A DNA stretch of 64,000 nt from Eleginops maclovinus (GCF_036324505.1 NC_086368.1:8083016-8147015); one strand, 5' to 3'. Counted from the stretch's first letter, positions 27,267 to 41,373 are shown. Notes: generated from the sequence alone by a model not told the origin. A program made the numbers and translations.

Positions 27267-27640
27267 CAATTAAAGCCCTATTATACTTTTTGGGGGTTTT
27301 CCCTTTCCTGTAGTGTATTGTATTGGTTTTTGAGCAGGTAAATGCAAAGGCTAAACAAGTTTACCTCCCACACATACATGAAATGCTTATTAGTTTACTT
27401 CGGAAAGATACTGACCTCACTATGTAACAGTCACATTTCTCTTGGCTAGTGTCCAACACATTGTACGTGATAAGCTAATGGGCGGTTGATCCCATAAGTG
27501 GTTGACCAATCACAATCAAAAAGAGGTGCTGCAGCGCAGGTAAAAATGAGAGAAATAAAGACCTTTCTGAACACTAACTAGTGGAAATATGTCACAGTAG
27601 AGGCACAAAATACAAATATGAACCTGAAAACGACTATAAT
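27267..27640 (+). mobile_element. Family A MITE, near full length
   Basis: It follows TTAA, begins AGCCCTATTATAC and ends near CAAATATGAACCTGAAAACG. The interior carries GGTTGACCAATCACAATC (a CCAAT box on the complement). It lies only 42 bp downstream of the hAT remnant. Confidence 0.7.
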
Positions 27641-30002
27641 TCATTTGTGTTAATGCTTCTTCAAGGTTGACACTGAATTATGTAAATTTGATAATGCCAT
27701 GTGCTATGGCTATGAGTCCTTTATATTATGCTAGCCCCAGAGAGAAAAAACAAACATTTCAGATCAGGTATGGTCTTGCAAAGTGACAGGTCTGAATATC
27801 ACAAGCTGCCAGAGGTCTTTCAGACATTTAAATACAATATGTCAAGTCACAGTGAACTGGAAGGATAACATTGCTTACTGCATTGCACTTCAAAGCTATA
27901 CCTCAATATGTATCAGAAACAAAAGTGTATACTGCACAAATGACTGGTTTGTCTCATAGATCCAAGCTGTCTGGGTCATGCGTTCCAAAGTATCTGCTCA
28001 AGAGCCTCATCTCTTGTCTGCTTACCTTTCCTTAAGGCCGCTCGTTTTTCTCCATTGAGGCTTTTCATGCAAGCATAATAGCTATCCATGACAAGATCTT
28101 TGTGGATAATTGGCTCAACGATGTAATTAGGGGCTCTTAGGGCTCTTTGGTCCTGAAGGACTCACCAGAAGCTTCACTCCGATCGACTACAAAGATAGGC
28201 ACGCCGCCCCAGAGTCAGACAGAGGGCTGTGAAGTAGCCTCTTGCATCCATTCATCTTGCCTACAACACAGAGGCTTTTTCCAACTCATTAGAGCTGCAT
28301 TTATGCTCTAATGAGGAAGCAGGAGGGGTGTTGGCCATGGGGTGGAGACAGACAGCGGTCATTTTATTTTCGTTTGAAGGTGACCACGTTATCTAATGGA
28401 GGTGCACCACGCACACGTGATCTGTCTCCCCTGAGTTGTTAAACTCTTCATCGCTTTGTCTCTTTAAACTTGTTGTCTCCTTGTCTCTGTTCTTTGGCGC
28501 TCTCCCCCTCTCCGTCTCCCTCCTTCTGTCTGTCATTCACACACTCTGTTTCGCTCCCGTGTCTCCTTCAAACCTGAGCCGAGGTGCATGTTGGAGCTCT
28601 TCCTATCGTGAATAATGTGCATCAACTGCAGAGGTCAAATGGAATGGACTTTCTGAGATAATGACTGGAGTGATGGTACCTGGGCCCCACCAGATTGTGG
28701 AGTGTCTGAGCTTGTCATAAAATGACAGGGGAGGAGGATGCTGGATGCTCACTGTGTCCTTTAAAGCATTATAAATGTCAGGAAAAGGCAATGTCAAAAT
28801 GATCCTGTTTTCATCCCACCCCTCTCCGGCTCCATCCACTTCTCCAATCGACACCGACAATCTCCTTGTCATTGTTGTCTTCATCCAAGCAGGAAAAAAA
28901 AAACTCAGTTCATCCCTAGGTCACACAACCAGGTGCCGCATTTATAAACTCAATGTATGACTGAGCGACAGTCATATCAGGCAGCTCAGTGTCATCATCC
29001 AACATCACATGGCGCTCAAACCTTATATTTATTGCATTTGTCTTCTTGTCATTGAATGACTTTGATGCCTCTGTCCTGCCGTACAAAGACAGCGTTCCCT
29101 CCCCTGTTTGTACCGGCCCCCTTGGTATCTTCTTTAGATTTACAGCTCCATTGACTGTTTCCCGGCTCCCCTCCTTCCTCCACATTTAAAACCTCAAGGA
29201 AACATCACAAGTTAAGGGAATTGAGGGCATCACTCTGCTGTCTTACTCCACTTTGCCGCTCTAAACAGTGAGTTTCTGCTCAAATTGTATCCTATTAAAA
29301 GTCAATGAGGCGTTGTCACATTATTTCGGTCCCTGGACTTGACAGCTCACAAAATTATATATTAAAAGCCATGAGTCACTGTGATGTGTTTGTAGCTCAT
29401 AAACAACATTAAGATTGGTATTTGGGACACAGGATATCACCTGTCATTGGGAGAGCGGGGCCATCATTGAATAGTAATTAGATGGAAAATCAAATGAATA
29501 AGTAAAAAGGGAGGAGACTTGAAAATGGAACACCATATTTTGTCTTCAGATAGCTGCCTGTCAACTGTGACTTAGCAGACAAGTAGAACAACTTGGACAA
29601 AAAACTAGTTAAAGACAAAGACGCAGTGTGAGGCTTCCTGCAGCCTCCATTACAAGGCTTAGAGTTATACACTTTTCATAGAGGTTGTCTTCACGGTCTA
29701 TGCCTGTAAATTATTTCAACCTTGAAGAGGATTTGAAGGTGCAAAATAAGCAATGTTTGTTATATATGAGCATATTCTCTATCTTTACGTAAGTACAATG
29801 GAAAGAGATTTTTTCAACATAGCACATACAGTAAGCCTGGATACAACATATTCCCTAAATAAGTTAAACCTACAATAAAACAACACAACATTTGCAGCTT
29901 CAAAATGCTACTATGAAGTAATTTATTTAACATAAAAAGCCCCGAAAATTGTTAAAAGTGGACCCTAATGAATTAAATAAGGGCTAAACAGTCTTTGTAG
30001 AC
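27641..30002. other. Unrecognised intron
   Basis: Slightly more GC-rich and pyrimidine-rich around 28400-28570. No exon or repeat family recognised. Confidence 0.5.
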
Positions 30003-30374
<372 letters not shown>

Positions 30375-30378
30375 AAGT

Positions 30379-30381
30379 ATA

Positions 30382-30416
<35 letters not shown>

Positions 30417-30427
30417 TGTATATATAC
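30379..30427. repeat. (TA)n array after the GATA block
   Basis: TA units with minor interruptions (ATATTTATAT, then TATACTGTATATATAC). Confidence 0.9.
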
Positions 30428-30689
30428 AGTTAGACACTGAGTTACAGAAATTTCCCAGTCTCTTTCCCAATGTAATATAATTGGAACTAGTGTCTTGTTA
30501 TCCCAAATGACGTCAAAGACTTGAACGTGTAGTACAACTTTTTGGCCTCTACGAACAATTCCTTCAATGGTCAGTGCTTTGCTGGGGGCCTGGTCGGCAC
30601 CTGGAAGTTGTTTGACATCCTCTTGGACTCATTTTTTTAATATACGTTCAAGTTTAGTCTTTTGGATTGTAAATCTCGTAATTTCATTA

Positions 30690-30940
30690 TCTATTTAAAT
30701 CTATACCTATGACACCTGTTGTACATCTGCCCATCCCAGGAGAGGGATCCCTCCTATGATGCTCTCCTCAAGGTTTCTTCCATTTTTTCCCTACTAACTG
30801 TGGAATTCCTTTAGGAGTTATTTCTTGTGCATTGCGAAGGTCTAAGGACAGATGGTGTTGTGTGTCATACACAAAGCCCCTTGAGACAAATGTTTTATTT
30901 GTGATATTGAGCTATATAAATAAAATGTGATTGTTTGACT
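30690..30940 (+). repeat. Widespread teleost interspersed repeat, tail-type
   Basis: GGAGAGGGATCCCTCC, CTCAAGGTTTCTTCC, AGCCCCTTGAGACAAATG and GAGCTATATAAATAAAATG appear in the order found in a repeat I recognise from many fish genomes. Its class (LINE 3' tail or SINE) is not certain. Confidence 0.5.
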
Positions 30941-31726
30941 GTTGTGAGACAACAATAAGAAAAAGTCCAGCTTTCTCTGTATGACACCCCACCATTTTTC
31001 TGTCTGGTTTAATTTGTCCCTTCCCTCAGGCAGAGAACTGTACATTGCCATGCCTTATTTGTGCAAATATGGTGTATCTTCAGCATCTAAATTAGATGAA
31101 TGGGGCAGAGCTCTCCTGCAGCCCGTCTAGGCGTGGTGTTGATTTACATAAGAATCTTGCCTTTTGCGGCTTTGTGGATTGAACCGCTTTAATAATTTAT
31201 ATTGTCAGCTCCATTCTCCGAAATGATGTATGTGGGTTCTTTTCACAGGGGAAGGTCAATATTAGATTTATAGAATTGTGTTTTGAATCAGTTGTAATAC
31301 ATCTGTTCCCTCATCAAGGTCTTGAATAGCGTTGCTCTCTCGGCTTCTCAGGTAATTCTCGCTGCCTCTGCTGCCGGAGCCTTGCATAAGTGGAGGCTCC
31401 CTAATTCAGATGTTCACACCTGATTGCTCCACTCTCCCATGACGGTAACCCAGGGCCCTGGTGGGATAGCTGACCTTGTGGACAAGTTCAGGGTTTTGCC
31501 AAGGATGCCTCTCGTGTTCCTTATTTAGACTGCTTTGCTAAAGTGGGAAGCTAAGACAGATGAGCATCCTGAGTGAACATGCTGCAAGGACCATGGCTGA
31601 CAGCAGGGATTTCCATCATTTAGCTTTATGCCTTCACTACTCTGCCTCCTCAACACCCATCTTCCCACCCCTGCTGGATTGTGATTAAAACAATCACACT
31701 TACTGTTAGCAGTGAAAATGCATCTA

Positions 31727-32258
31727 CAGCGGTGAGGTGGAAGAAGTACCCAGGTTATGTACTGAAGTAAAAGAAGCACTACTACTGTGTAAAAGTAAAC
31801 AAATACAAGTAAACGTCCTGTAAAAGTACAGCAGTATTTGCATTTAACTCATTTGAAACATGAAACTGTAAGTGCCAATTAAGTACTCATTATACATAAT
31901 AAACCACTATAGCACCATATACATTAATTATTGTATTATAATCATTAATGCATTAATGTTTTCATGACCTTACTATTACATCTGGTAACACTGGGGTTTA
32001 TTTGAATAATTGAATATACTACTGGCTATCTTAATTATATAATACTATATATGATAATGTACAGTATTAGTTGCTTTATTTATTATTTCTTAAATAGTTA
32101 TATCTGTATTATTTCTTAATCTGTATAGTAGCTTGTGACTGAATCTGATGATATAAATGTAGTGGAGGTAAAGGAGAAAAATGTGAACATACTCAAGTAT
32201 AGTACAAGTACATCCATTTTGTACTCATGTACAGCACTTCAGTTACATTCCACCACTG
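31727..32258. mobile_element. hAT-like MITE (CAGTGGTGG family)
   Basis: The left end CAGCGGTGAGGTGGAAGAAG and right end CATTCCACCACTG are inverted copies of the family terminus. The body is rich in AAGTAC/GTACTT and GTAAAAGTA motifs. The AT-rich middle (31890-32100) has few family features. No coding capacity. Confidence 0.7.
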
Positions 32259-32721
32259 ATCTGCAGAAAAAATACAAAAATAACATAGACACATCAAAAT
32301 ATGCATACAGTAAAGACAGGCCTTCACTGAGAGTTACTAATAATGTATAATGCAAAATGACAATATTTCACAAGAAACAAACCCATCAAACAGTCTTGAA
32401 TTAATATGCAACACAATTATTTGAAAACAAAATGATTGACATAACGGCTGATGCTTCTGTCTAGGTGTATCTACAGTAGGGTGTTATAAATGAAGTTTGA
32501 TGTATAATGAGCTGAAGATGTGTGTAGTTGCACCCTCTGTTGCATACAGGGATAGTGCCTGTCTGTCAAAGCTGTGAGTGACGGGCACACATGGCACTTG
32601 AACGCAGCTTTACTGAGCAGGAAGCGTCCACCCTGACCTCAATTGCAATTAGCATTGTCACAGAACTGTTTGTGTGCTTGCCGTTGGTTATTCAGAGAAA
32701 CCTGTTTTTTTCCCCCCCCCA

Positions 32722-32724
<3 letters not shown>

Positions 32725-32752
<28 letters not shown>
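32725..32752. repeat. (AT)n microsatellite
   Basis: About 14 AT units after CCCCCCCCCAAAC. Self-complementary. Confidence 0.93.
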
Positions 32753-32755
<3 letters not shown>

Positions 32756-33336
32756 TGAATCAAATTCAATTATTTCTGACACACAAGAATTGAGAAAAAA
32801 AAGAGAAATAATTGCGTGCACAAACAACAAGTCAAATAAAATAGTGGGAGAGAAATCCAAAAAAGTATCCAAGCGTTTAGCAGCCTCTATCTGTGTGACA
32901 CATGTACCTGTCTTCTGTGGCTGAAATTCTCTCATCACACTCGCTACACACAATTATTGCCTTCTCGGAGGCGTGAAAGGAGCTGTCAAGAATAATATTG
33001 TCTTTTGAAGTTGTTGTAAACAAAGCTTTTAAGCTATTTTCTATTGGCCAGTTTTCAGCTGTGCTCACCCAAGAATGGGACAGTCGCAGTTTAAGCTGTC
33101 CGGGTTGTGATGATTTTCATTTTTATCACACCATCACACAATTATTGGATCCAAATTGCATTGGATGATTCTTGAAGCTACCAGAACTTTTTTGCTTTGA
33201 CTGGAGTGATATCCATACACTTCTATGTAGTGTTGCACTTTATTTCAAGCTGTTCGGCCAAACCTACATCATTGCATATATACGGAATCATGTGTCTCAG
33301 AATAACCGCAAGACTAACATACTTAATTATAAAAGT

Positions 33337-33770
33337 TGCCCTATGAGAAATGTTTTCAGGTTCATTTTTGTATTGTGTGTCTCTACTGTGACATGTCTCC
33401 ATGATTTAATGTTCAAAATGCTTTTTTTTCTCATACTGCCTGTGCTGCAGCACCTCCTTTCACCCTCTGTCTGATACCAGAGCCCGGACTGCTCTGACTG
33501 GTTATCTGGCCTGCTCATTGGACAACCGCTTAGAGATTTTCCACCTCCTAGCCTATCAGGCACAATATGTTGTTAGCCAATAGAAAAGCAAGTGTTATGA
33601 AGTGATGTCCCTTCAGTATGTTACAGAAATAAACAAAGGAGTCCAATCAAGCCGTCTCAAGCAGGGGGAGAGACATTTTAGCCTTTGCAGACCATTTACA
33701 TATACACAAACCTATATAAAACACTACAGGAAAGGGAAAACCAAATAAAAAGCATAATATTGCCCTATTT
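33337..33770 (-). mobile_element. Family A MITE, longest copy
   Basis: From TTGCCCTATGAGAAATG to AAGCATAATATTGCCC. Contains ACTGTGACATGTCTCCATG, ACTGGTTATCTGGCC and TTTGCAGACCATTTACAT. At about 430 bp it is the fullest member and has no protein-coding remnant. Confidence 0.7.
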
Positions 33771-34243
33771 TATGATACAGTTTAAACACTTTTAGAAACC
33801 ATTTGCTCTGTGGAAGTAATTTCAACTCATCAAGCCGGAGCTAAAATCATTTTACACCCTACAGTGTGACAGCAGGCATCATTTTGCTCATCATTTCTGC
33901 TTGGTTCCCGGAGGATATAAAGTCTCTTGTGGAGCACCACTGTACCAAACATATGTTGCAATGCAACCTTTTTCGGCAGTCGACACTGGCTCTGCATGTT
34001 TTAGTTTTGAGGGAGAAAGAGAGGCAGAGGTCCATAAAGCAGTTATTAAGTAGCTGTTAAACAATCAACATAATAGTCCAATTCATTCATGACACATTTT
34101 TCTTATTATCAATGACTGTACCTGCTTGATTGGCAAATATGAACATGTACGTAAGTGGATTGTAACGAGGTAGAATTAATTGCTTCATGGCACCACCTGT
34201 GTTGCAAGAGTTAACCAAACATTAATTTGATTTGTTCCAATGT

Positions 34244-34250
34244 ATGTCTG

Positions 34251-34291
<41 letters not shown>

Positions 34292-34294
34292 CTG

Positions 34295-34392
<98 letters not shown>
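34244..34392 (+). repeat. (TG)n array with duplicated leader
   Basis: TATGTCTGAGTT at 34244 precedes about 16 TG units. The same 12 bases recur at 34287, followed by about 47 TG units. The leader has been duplicated with its tract. Such runs can adopt Z-DNA. Confidence 0.95.
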
Positions 34393-34393
<1 letters not shown>

Positions 34394-34465
34394 TATGTGA
34401 TCACATATCTGCTTTGCTACCTGTAATCTTAGATGCATACGTGGTTGCACTGTTGGTTCCAGATT

Positions 34466-34482
34466 TTGTTTATATGCATTTT
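34466..34482. repeat. Target-site duplication, poly-T side of LINE
   Basis: TTGTTTATATGCATTTT here is repeated exactly at 35499-35515. Its final Ts merge with the poly-T tail, so the true boundary is ambiguous by a few bases. Confidence 0.9.
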
Positions 34483-35498
34483 TTTTTTTTTTTTACTTGT
34501 TTTTTATTAATTTTTCTTTCAACAATTACAGTTTCAGGGAACATTGTACATACATATTTAAACAATCCTTAAATCAGTGTTCTTATTGTCCAGTGGCAAT
34601 GGTGGTGTCCTTTTCTTGTCCTCTATAATCCGTCCATTTTTTGCATTTGTTCTCAAATTGTGCCTCTTGTAGTCTCAGTTTGTGTGTGATTTTCTCCATT
34701 ACAAAAATCTCTTCCACGGTGCACATCCACTGCTCCTCAGTCGGTGGGTCTACTTTGTACCACATTCTTGTAATCGTTTTCTTACTGGCTGATAGCAGCA
34801 CTTTAACAAGATACTCATGTCTTGTGTCAAATTCCCCAAGTAGAGTATTTTACACGTTTTTGGTATCTCATATCCTATTATTTTTTGTAAATCCCTCCAT
34901 AGTTTATCCCAGTATCCTTTTAACTTTTGGCAGGACCAGAATATGTGTGTATGGTCAGCATCCATGTGACCACATGCTCTCCAGCATGGTTGTTGAATAG
35001 ACACCACTCCTTTCCTGATCTTTGGAGTTATAAAAAATCTGACCATATTATTCCAGTTAAATTCCCTCCAGATCCTGGAGCTAGTGGACGTGCACTGCGT
35101 TTTACAAATATTAAACCACTCTTCCTCAGTAATTTGTTCTTTCAATTCCTTTTCCCATTTTTCTTTGATATAAAGAGAGGAAGACTTTCTGCATGACATC
35201 AAACTTCTACATAGGACTGAGATTATTCTGCATTTTTTACCTTCATAAGCTCTCCGAAATACCTCAACAACTTCATTATCAGTGTCAGTTTTTATCTCCT
35301 TCTCATAATAATCCTTTATTTGCAGGAAGCGATATTGTTCGTATTGATCTAATCCAAATCTACCCCTAAACTTCTCAAAACTCTGCAGCTTACCCCGTTC
35401 AACCATTGTACATATTGCTGTGATCCCTTTTCTCGCCCATTGTTTAAACCCTTTATCATTTATCCCGGGTATAAACCTATCATCAAACGCAAACCAAC
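34483..35498 (-). mobile_element. 5'-truncated L1/Tx1-like LINE insertion
   Basis: A 1.0-kb LINE 3' fragment lies on the minus strand. It carries the end of ORF2, a short 3' UTR with an AATAAA signal (34503-34508 on the complement) and a poly-A tail seen as T up to 34494. It is flanked by a 17-bp direct repeat, TTGTTTATATGCATTTT. The rebuilt target reads TTTT/AA at the nick, the L1-endonuclease preference. Truncation at 35498 is typical of abortive target-primed reverse transcription. The exact clade is uncertain. Confidence 0.9.
34583..35497 (-). pseudogene. C-terminal ORF2 of L1/Tx1-like LINE, frameshifted
   Basis: The minus-strand frame opens right at the truncation point, before the first ATG (FAFDDRFIPG, then FKQWARKGI and LQSFEKFRGRFGL). 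It continues past the Cys/His region (CWRACG...DADHTHIFWSC), characteristic of the C-terminus of L1/Tx1-clade ORF2 proteins. The frame breaks near 34800: LLKCCYQP continues as VLLSASKKTITRMWY in the next frame, consistent with one lost A in an AAA run. It then proceeds through EEIFVMEKITHKLRLQ to the normal stop near 34583. The endonuclease and the reverse transcriptase core are absent through 5' truncation, so the fragment is not functional. Confidence 0.88.
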
Positions 35499-35515
35499 TT
35501 GTTTATATGCATTTT
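35499..35515. repeat. Target-site duplication, 5' side of LINE
   Basis: Exact second copy of the 17-bp flank. It is followed by AAGAAA, so the unoccupied site is inferred as TTTT/AAGAAA. Confidence 0.9.
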
Positions 35516-38500
35516 AAGAAATATTTTAGGTACAGGGCATACATTTCAAAATACAAGCTAGAAGACATTGAATACCTGAATAAAACATGGATACACCATG
35601 ACTACACTATACCTATATTAATTGTCACATGTTACTACAGGGTTATTAGTAATGTTTATGTTCTATCTCTCTCCCATTTTACCCATCTTTCATCAGACAT
35701 ATTACCTTCATTTCTTATTCTAATAGTTGTGTTTTCCATTCCAAAAATAGTATTTGCCAGATTATTTTACTGCTTGATTCAACCCTATAATCATTTGTAT
35801 TGCAGGTAAATTATTAGATGTGTTAAATTATTGGAGGCTCCTCAAAACAAACACAATTAGAAATGCAGAGAACCTTAAGAAATTACAATTTGAGCCAAGG
35901 TTGTTGAAGTTTTTTTTTTGTTGTTGTTGTTGCTTGGATAGTTCCTTCTTTACGTCAACAATAGTTTTAAAGCCAAGTCTATGCAGTTAAAAGAACATGA
36001 AGAAAAACACAGCAAGAAAACTCAGTGAAGCAGAGGAACCACATAGTGTTTTAGTAGAAGTTTGATTTGCAATATAGATAAAAATCACTATTTTCACGAA
36101 CAGAGCATATTTTTTTTCCTTGTCACCAGATGTGCAGTGAAAATATAATGCCAGACACATGCTCTCTACATCTTCTTTGATCTCATAAACCTGGCAGATG
36201 TGATTCTTCCATGGCTGTTTACAGCCGTGCATTAATTTCCCCTCCCGTCCCTAACACAGTTTAGCCCAATTAACACAGTAGCTCTTTTACTAACAGTGTG
36301 AGGGGGAGATGTGGATGTTTTCAGAGCTGCAGTTGACTGCAGCCAAGTACCGGAGTAGATTCCAAAATGGAAGGACTGCTGTGAATACCAATGCTTCCTA
36401 CTTCCCCTCAATGAAGCAAGTGCTAGGTTGTGCTCTCTCTCGCTATCTCTCTTTCTTCTCCTCAGACTGTCATGATCCTTTCGTTCATCTATAGAATTCC
36501 ATGAACACAAAGAAGGAGGTGAGATGACTAACCCATTAATGCATGCAGGAGTGCACAATCAGAAGGATAATTGAGAGGCAGAAAGGAGGTAGTGAGATTA
36601 GATGAATTGGTCTAATTTTGGAAAATAACGACATCCTCCCATTCAGTCTTGGGCTCTTTGACGGAAACTACAAACCTAATTCCTTACCATTTTCTTCCTT
36701 TCTTCAGCTATCACTCTTCCCCTTAAGGATCTTAAGCAAGAACAGGTCTCTTCAGATAACATTGTGTCCATTTTATATTAATGTGTCAAATTGATAAGCC
36801 ATGTTCCAGGCAAGAGAACTGCAAAATGCTTGACATCAGGGCAACAGCAGTCTATTATCAGATAGACATGTGCTGCTGGGCCTCTCCCCAAAAACAGTAC
36901 TGTTGGTCAATGTAATTAATGGTTGTCAATGATTCTTTTGTGTTTTTATCATAGTATCCAGTGCCATATGAATGCAAACTATGCCGGCTCTGTTGATCCT
37001 GCCATCATTATCACCCCCCAACTGATTTTATGAGTGCACATTTCCAGCGAGCTCTGAGGATGACTAAAGGGAAATAGCAGCAGGAAAGACAACATGGCTT
37101 CTTTGACTGTCCTACCTGCCACTCGCTAGCAGAGGGTGGGGGCATACAGTTGGGTAAAATGACAGCAGAGTTATTCATGTGACATCAGAGTTAATGAAGA
37201 CTGATTAGTGCTAGGGGTTACTGTAGCCACAGGGGAACAATGTTGTAAGATGATCAAAACAGTTTCTGTCCAATAAGTACAAAATGCCCTTGGTTTTAGT
37301 CATGGAAAAGGCCTTAGCGATATACTGACATTAGCCACACCAACAAAAAAAAACTGCTTCTAACAGAAGGTAAAGTCATTCATTACAGGATGAGCACAGT
37401 GGGCAAGTTATTTCATCAACCTTGCGACGCTCTGTTCGGTTCAGTCACAGTTCCCTTGCTGTCTGTGCTTTCCTGATATGAAATTGTCTTTAGAGCTTAA
37501 ACAGAGAGTTTTCATGCTAGCAGCTCTTTGAGTATATCCTCACTCACAGTGGTGCTTCAAGCTAAATACCTACATCAGGATGCCAACATTTACATAATGA
37601 CAATGCTAACTTCCAGTTGTTTTGTATTATGTTAACCATCTTGGTTAAATATCTTAGCATGCTAACCTTTGCTTACAAGCGCTAAGTTCATCGCAGATAA
37701 GGCTAATGGGAATGATAGCCCATTAGTTGTGTGGTCATATACAGTTTTGGACAAAATGTTTAGTTAATAATGATGCTTAATGGGACATGACCTTTGGTTG
37801 CATATTTCATAGCCATAAGTTGTTGATACATCTCTTCGCTCATAAACGTTCTGACATATGTTACACAGTCATTAAGATAGTTAGCAGTTACATCATTTCC
37901 TTCTTTGCCACATCCAGTACAACAGACTTGACAAATATGGCTGTGAAGATTGATTCCTTACATTTAGTATCAAGGTTGTTTAAGGCAAATAGCTAAAGCT
38001 CCTGCGATGCATTGTTACCCCAACTTAAGGATAACTAACTTGAACTATTTTCCGACCAAATACTTTGTTTATGGCCGTACAGTGCATTATGTTGTGTTTC
38101 TAAATCAGTAACCTGACTTTAATCCTAGTGAACAGATGTTTTATTGCCTGAAGATCACACTGAGGCTATAAAGAATCTTCAGCAAACAAGACATAACTAT
38201 GTCTGCAGTAAAGACCAGGCAGAGTAAGGAAGATATTATGTATTATAAGGCTTTACATTTCCCTAATAATGCCTTCACTTCTCCTCTGATGAGGAAGTAA
38301 AAAACCATAAAGTGAATAAACCAAAAAACCTGAAATCTTAGTGAGGGAAAACAGACAACACAGCATGTACTGGCTGACTTGTATATGATATGGACTTGAT
38401 ACTTTAACACATTCACCCTTTTATTCAGCAGCCGCTCATGTAATCTTTTTGACCCTTCTACCCTCGAAGGTACTCACTGGGACATTTTATGCTGAATCCA

Positions 38501-41373
38501 TACTATGACCTTAATATCTGCTGTGGTGCACCTGCACAGGAGAGGAAGTCAGTGTGAAGGTCACAGTTTTGGCCAGCTCTTTCAGGACACTCTATTCCCC
38601 AGAACAGAGAGGAGAGGAGCTGTGATGGCAGCCTCTAATCCTCTTTAATTTGTTTTCAGATGGGGCTTTGGAACACCAGCCTGTTCCCTAAGCAGAGATC
38701 ACATAAGAACGTGGGTTGGGACAGCTGTCTCCTCTTCTGCCGGTTTTTAATACAGGTCTGCCATCCAACCCCACCCTGCTGTGAATAATTCTGGTGCCGA
38801 GCTGAATTGCTACTTTATGTGGATTTTAGTAAATAAAATGTAATTCCCTATAGTACAAACGCATGGTAATGACAGCACAGTAGCGTCGTTGGGAAAGAAA
38901 ACAGAAAATAAAAGTGGGGGTGGAGATGTGTGTTATTTGTTTCTTCAGCAGACATGTGGCCTACTCCTCCCTCAGAAAACAAAGGTTGTTATTGGGTTTG
39001 GGCGTGGCCTCTATCTCTTTTGTCTGACGGTAAAGGTTGAATTGTAAAGGGGGAAAAAAAGGATGCTTTGCCTACCTTACATACCTGTGTACCTTCATAG
39101 AGGTGAATTGCATCAACGTGTAGAGGACTGCGCTGTCTCCTTTGCAGCATTTTTTATCTAGCAATGTCTTTTAGACAGAGCATGATTCTGTTTGAGTGAT
39201 GAAGCACATCTTGAGAGACAGAGGGGGTTTAAGAGCTGCTGAAACAAAGCGTGCAGGCAGTAGGTTGGCTATATAAGCGGGGGGCTGGCTGTCCTTTAAT
39301 CCTCACCTCAGCGCTGATAAATCGGCATGCAAGTTTCATTTTTATCCCCCTTACCAGTTTGCTTGGCTCTTGATTGATGAACAAACCTCCACCGACCTTT
39401 GAGGCCTGCTGATGTAATATCTAACCACGCGTTACGCCCTGTGCACTACGTCAGATTGGTGCTGAGGGCTAACAGGTGGATGCTCTCAGAATCCTGGTAG
39501 CTTAACAGAGAAATCATATTATTGGGGAGAGGACTGCAATCTAAGCTTTGGTGATGGTATGTATCTAGATTCCCTTTTTGTGGTTCCACCAATGAATGAA
39601 AAACCTTCTTTATATTACTTGACACATCTGAAAAAAAGGAGAAGACAAGCCAGCAGTTTCCTTTAGACAATCTCTTTGATCGCTATTTTGCCTTGAATCT
39701 TTTCAAAAATGACTTTGTGCTTATGTGCCACTCTTTTGAAATGCCAGCGACACATTTCTGTAGCCATTCAACTGCCCTTCTCTTAGATATTTCCATTGAT
39801 TAGCACCCTTTGTCACAGTCACATCTTGAACATTATAACTCAAAATGTCTCAATTCAGTTTTACATTGCATCATGCACAACATAGTGCCTCTGCCTTGAT
39901 ATACTTGATGATGGAACCGCCTTTTCTGTCTTGTGAATTGTTTGTTTGAAGAGGAAATAAAGTATACTTTCCATTGAGTTAAATAGGGTGAGAATACAAG
40001 AGCAGTCTACTTTTGAAGGCTCCTGGAGTTAATAGTAATATACAATAGCAGAAATCAGCCACCAGTACAAGCTTGCAGGTTGTGTTTCAATGCAAAATCA
40101 ATACACACAGTTGTCAATATGTCCATTGAAGTCACTTTGCCAATAGTTTTTTCTTCTTATTTCTTCCCCACACTAAGGAACATCAAAGCAACTAAATCTC
40201 CTCTTTTTGACCCCAGCCCTAAAATGGTTTGAGGAAAAAGAGAAAAAAAAAAAAAGAAAAATGATGCCTGTGGGAGATTATGTTTTTGGAGTGGTTGAGT
40301 GAGGCTTCAAAGTGAAGCAAACAAGAGCAAACCAGTGCAGGGTGTTGTGAATAGTCACTGAAATAAAATGAAATGGCCTTCTTGTAACTGCAGCAATTCT
40401 ACCATGATACATTGACTGTGCAGTTTATGTTCCCTGCATGCTGGATGCGTTCCTCAAATCTACCCGTTTGACATTCAGAATGGCCATTTCTCCACACTGC
40501 CCCCGTCTCCTCCCACGTTTCCTGCCATTGCTCATGACCTGTGGTGATGCAGGGGTCCACCGATTGAATGCACAAACAGTGATTGATACCCGAGTGAGTC
40601 TGTCTCTGGGTTACCGGGACAACTTGCTTCCTTGGTAACAGCATCATGACTTCTTTGAGGCCTTTATTAATATGGCACCCGAGTCCTGTTTACCTTATTA
40701 AAAACTGATTGGAATATCTATTTCCAAGGCTGTGTGACATTTCATTCCTCTCAGCTTTAGCTTTGTTTGTTGTATTTATCACTACAGTAATGGAAAAACA
40801 CAATCAGTTTGGCAGCTTTCAAGAAAACCCTCAGGTAATTGTCTAAATTGTTAAGACGCTGATGAATTTCAGATTTGTTTTTTTGTGGTTTGAAATGAAC
40901 ACAAACATCACTGTATTTTTTTTTCTATCACATATAAATTGTGATATTAATTAGAAAACCAGCACACAAGCACATGTGCCATGAAAAATTGGACCGTGAC
41001 TCCCGCTAAGCCCTAACTGTGTTTACTTCATGTAAATCTCTCGCACACTTTATACCAGAGGCTTCTATGGAAATATGAATAAAGAATAATACATTGTGTC
41101 ATAAAATACTATTTGAAAAACATTTTTGAGGTTTTTGAGTGAGGATTTGGGAATATATTTTCTGTTTCCACTGAAGGTGTGCTGGGCAGACACTTCACAC
41201 TCAGTTCATGTCTGAGGCTGATTTACTGTCCCATAATATACCTGATAAAACATTATATGTAATTTTTTCCCACAAATACCAGTTGCATACTACTTGAGTG
41301 TAAAACTAAATTGTCAAATTACACTTACTACAAATGTGTTCGGATTCCAGATTTAGTCTTAACTCTATTATAC
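35516..41373. other. Unrecognised intron, 5.9 kb
   Basis: Mostly single-copy-looking DNA with short T and A runs (35911, 40243). No transposon ends or exons found. Confidence 0.5.

Noticed and set aside
34211..34572. Open frames of alternating His-Thr or Cys-Val on both strands
   Set aside because: Direct read-through of the TG array.
35420..35809. 129-codon plus-strand frame
   Set aside because: It starts in the antisense of the LINE, crosses the target duplication and continues into intron.
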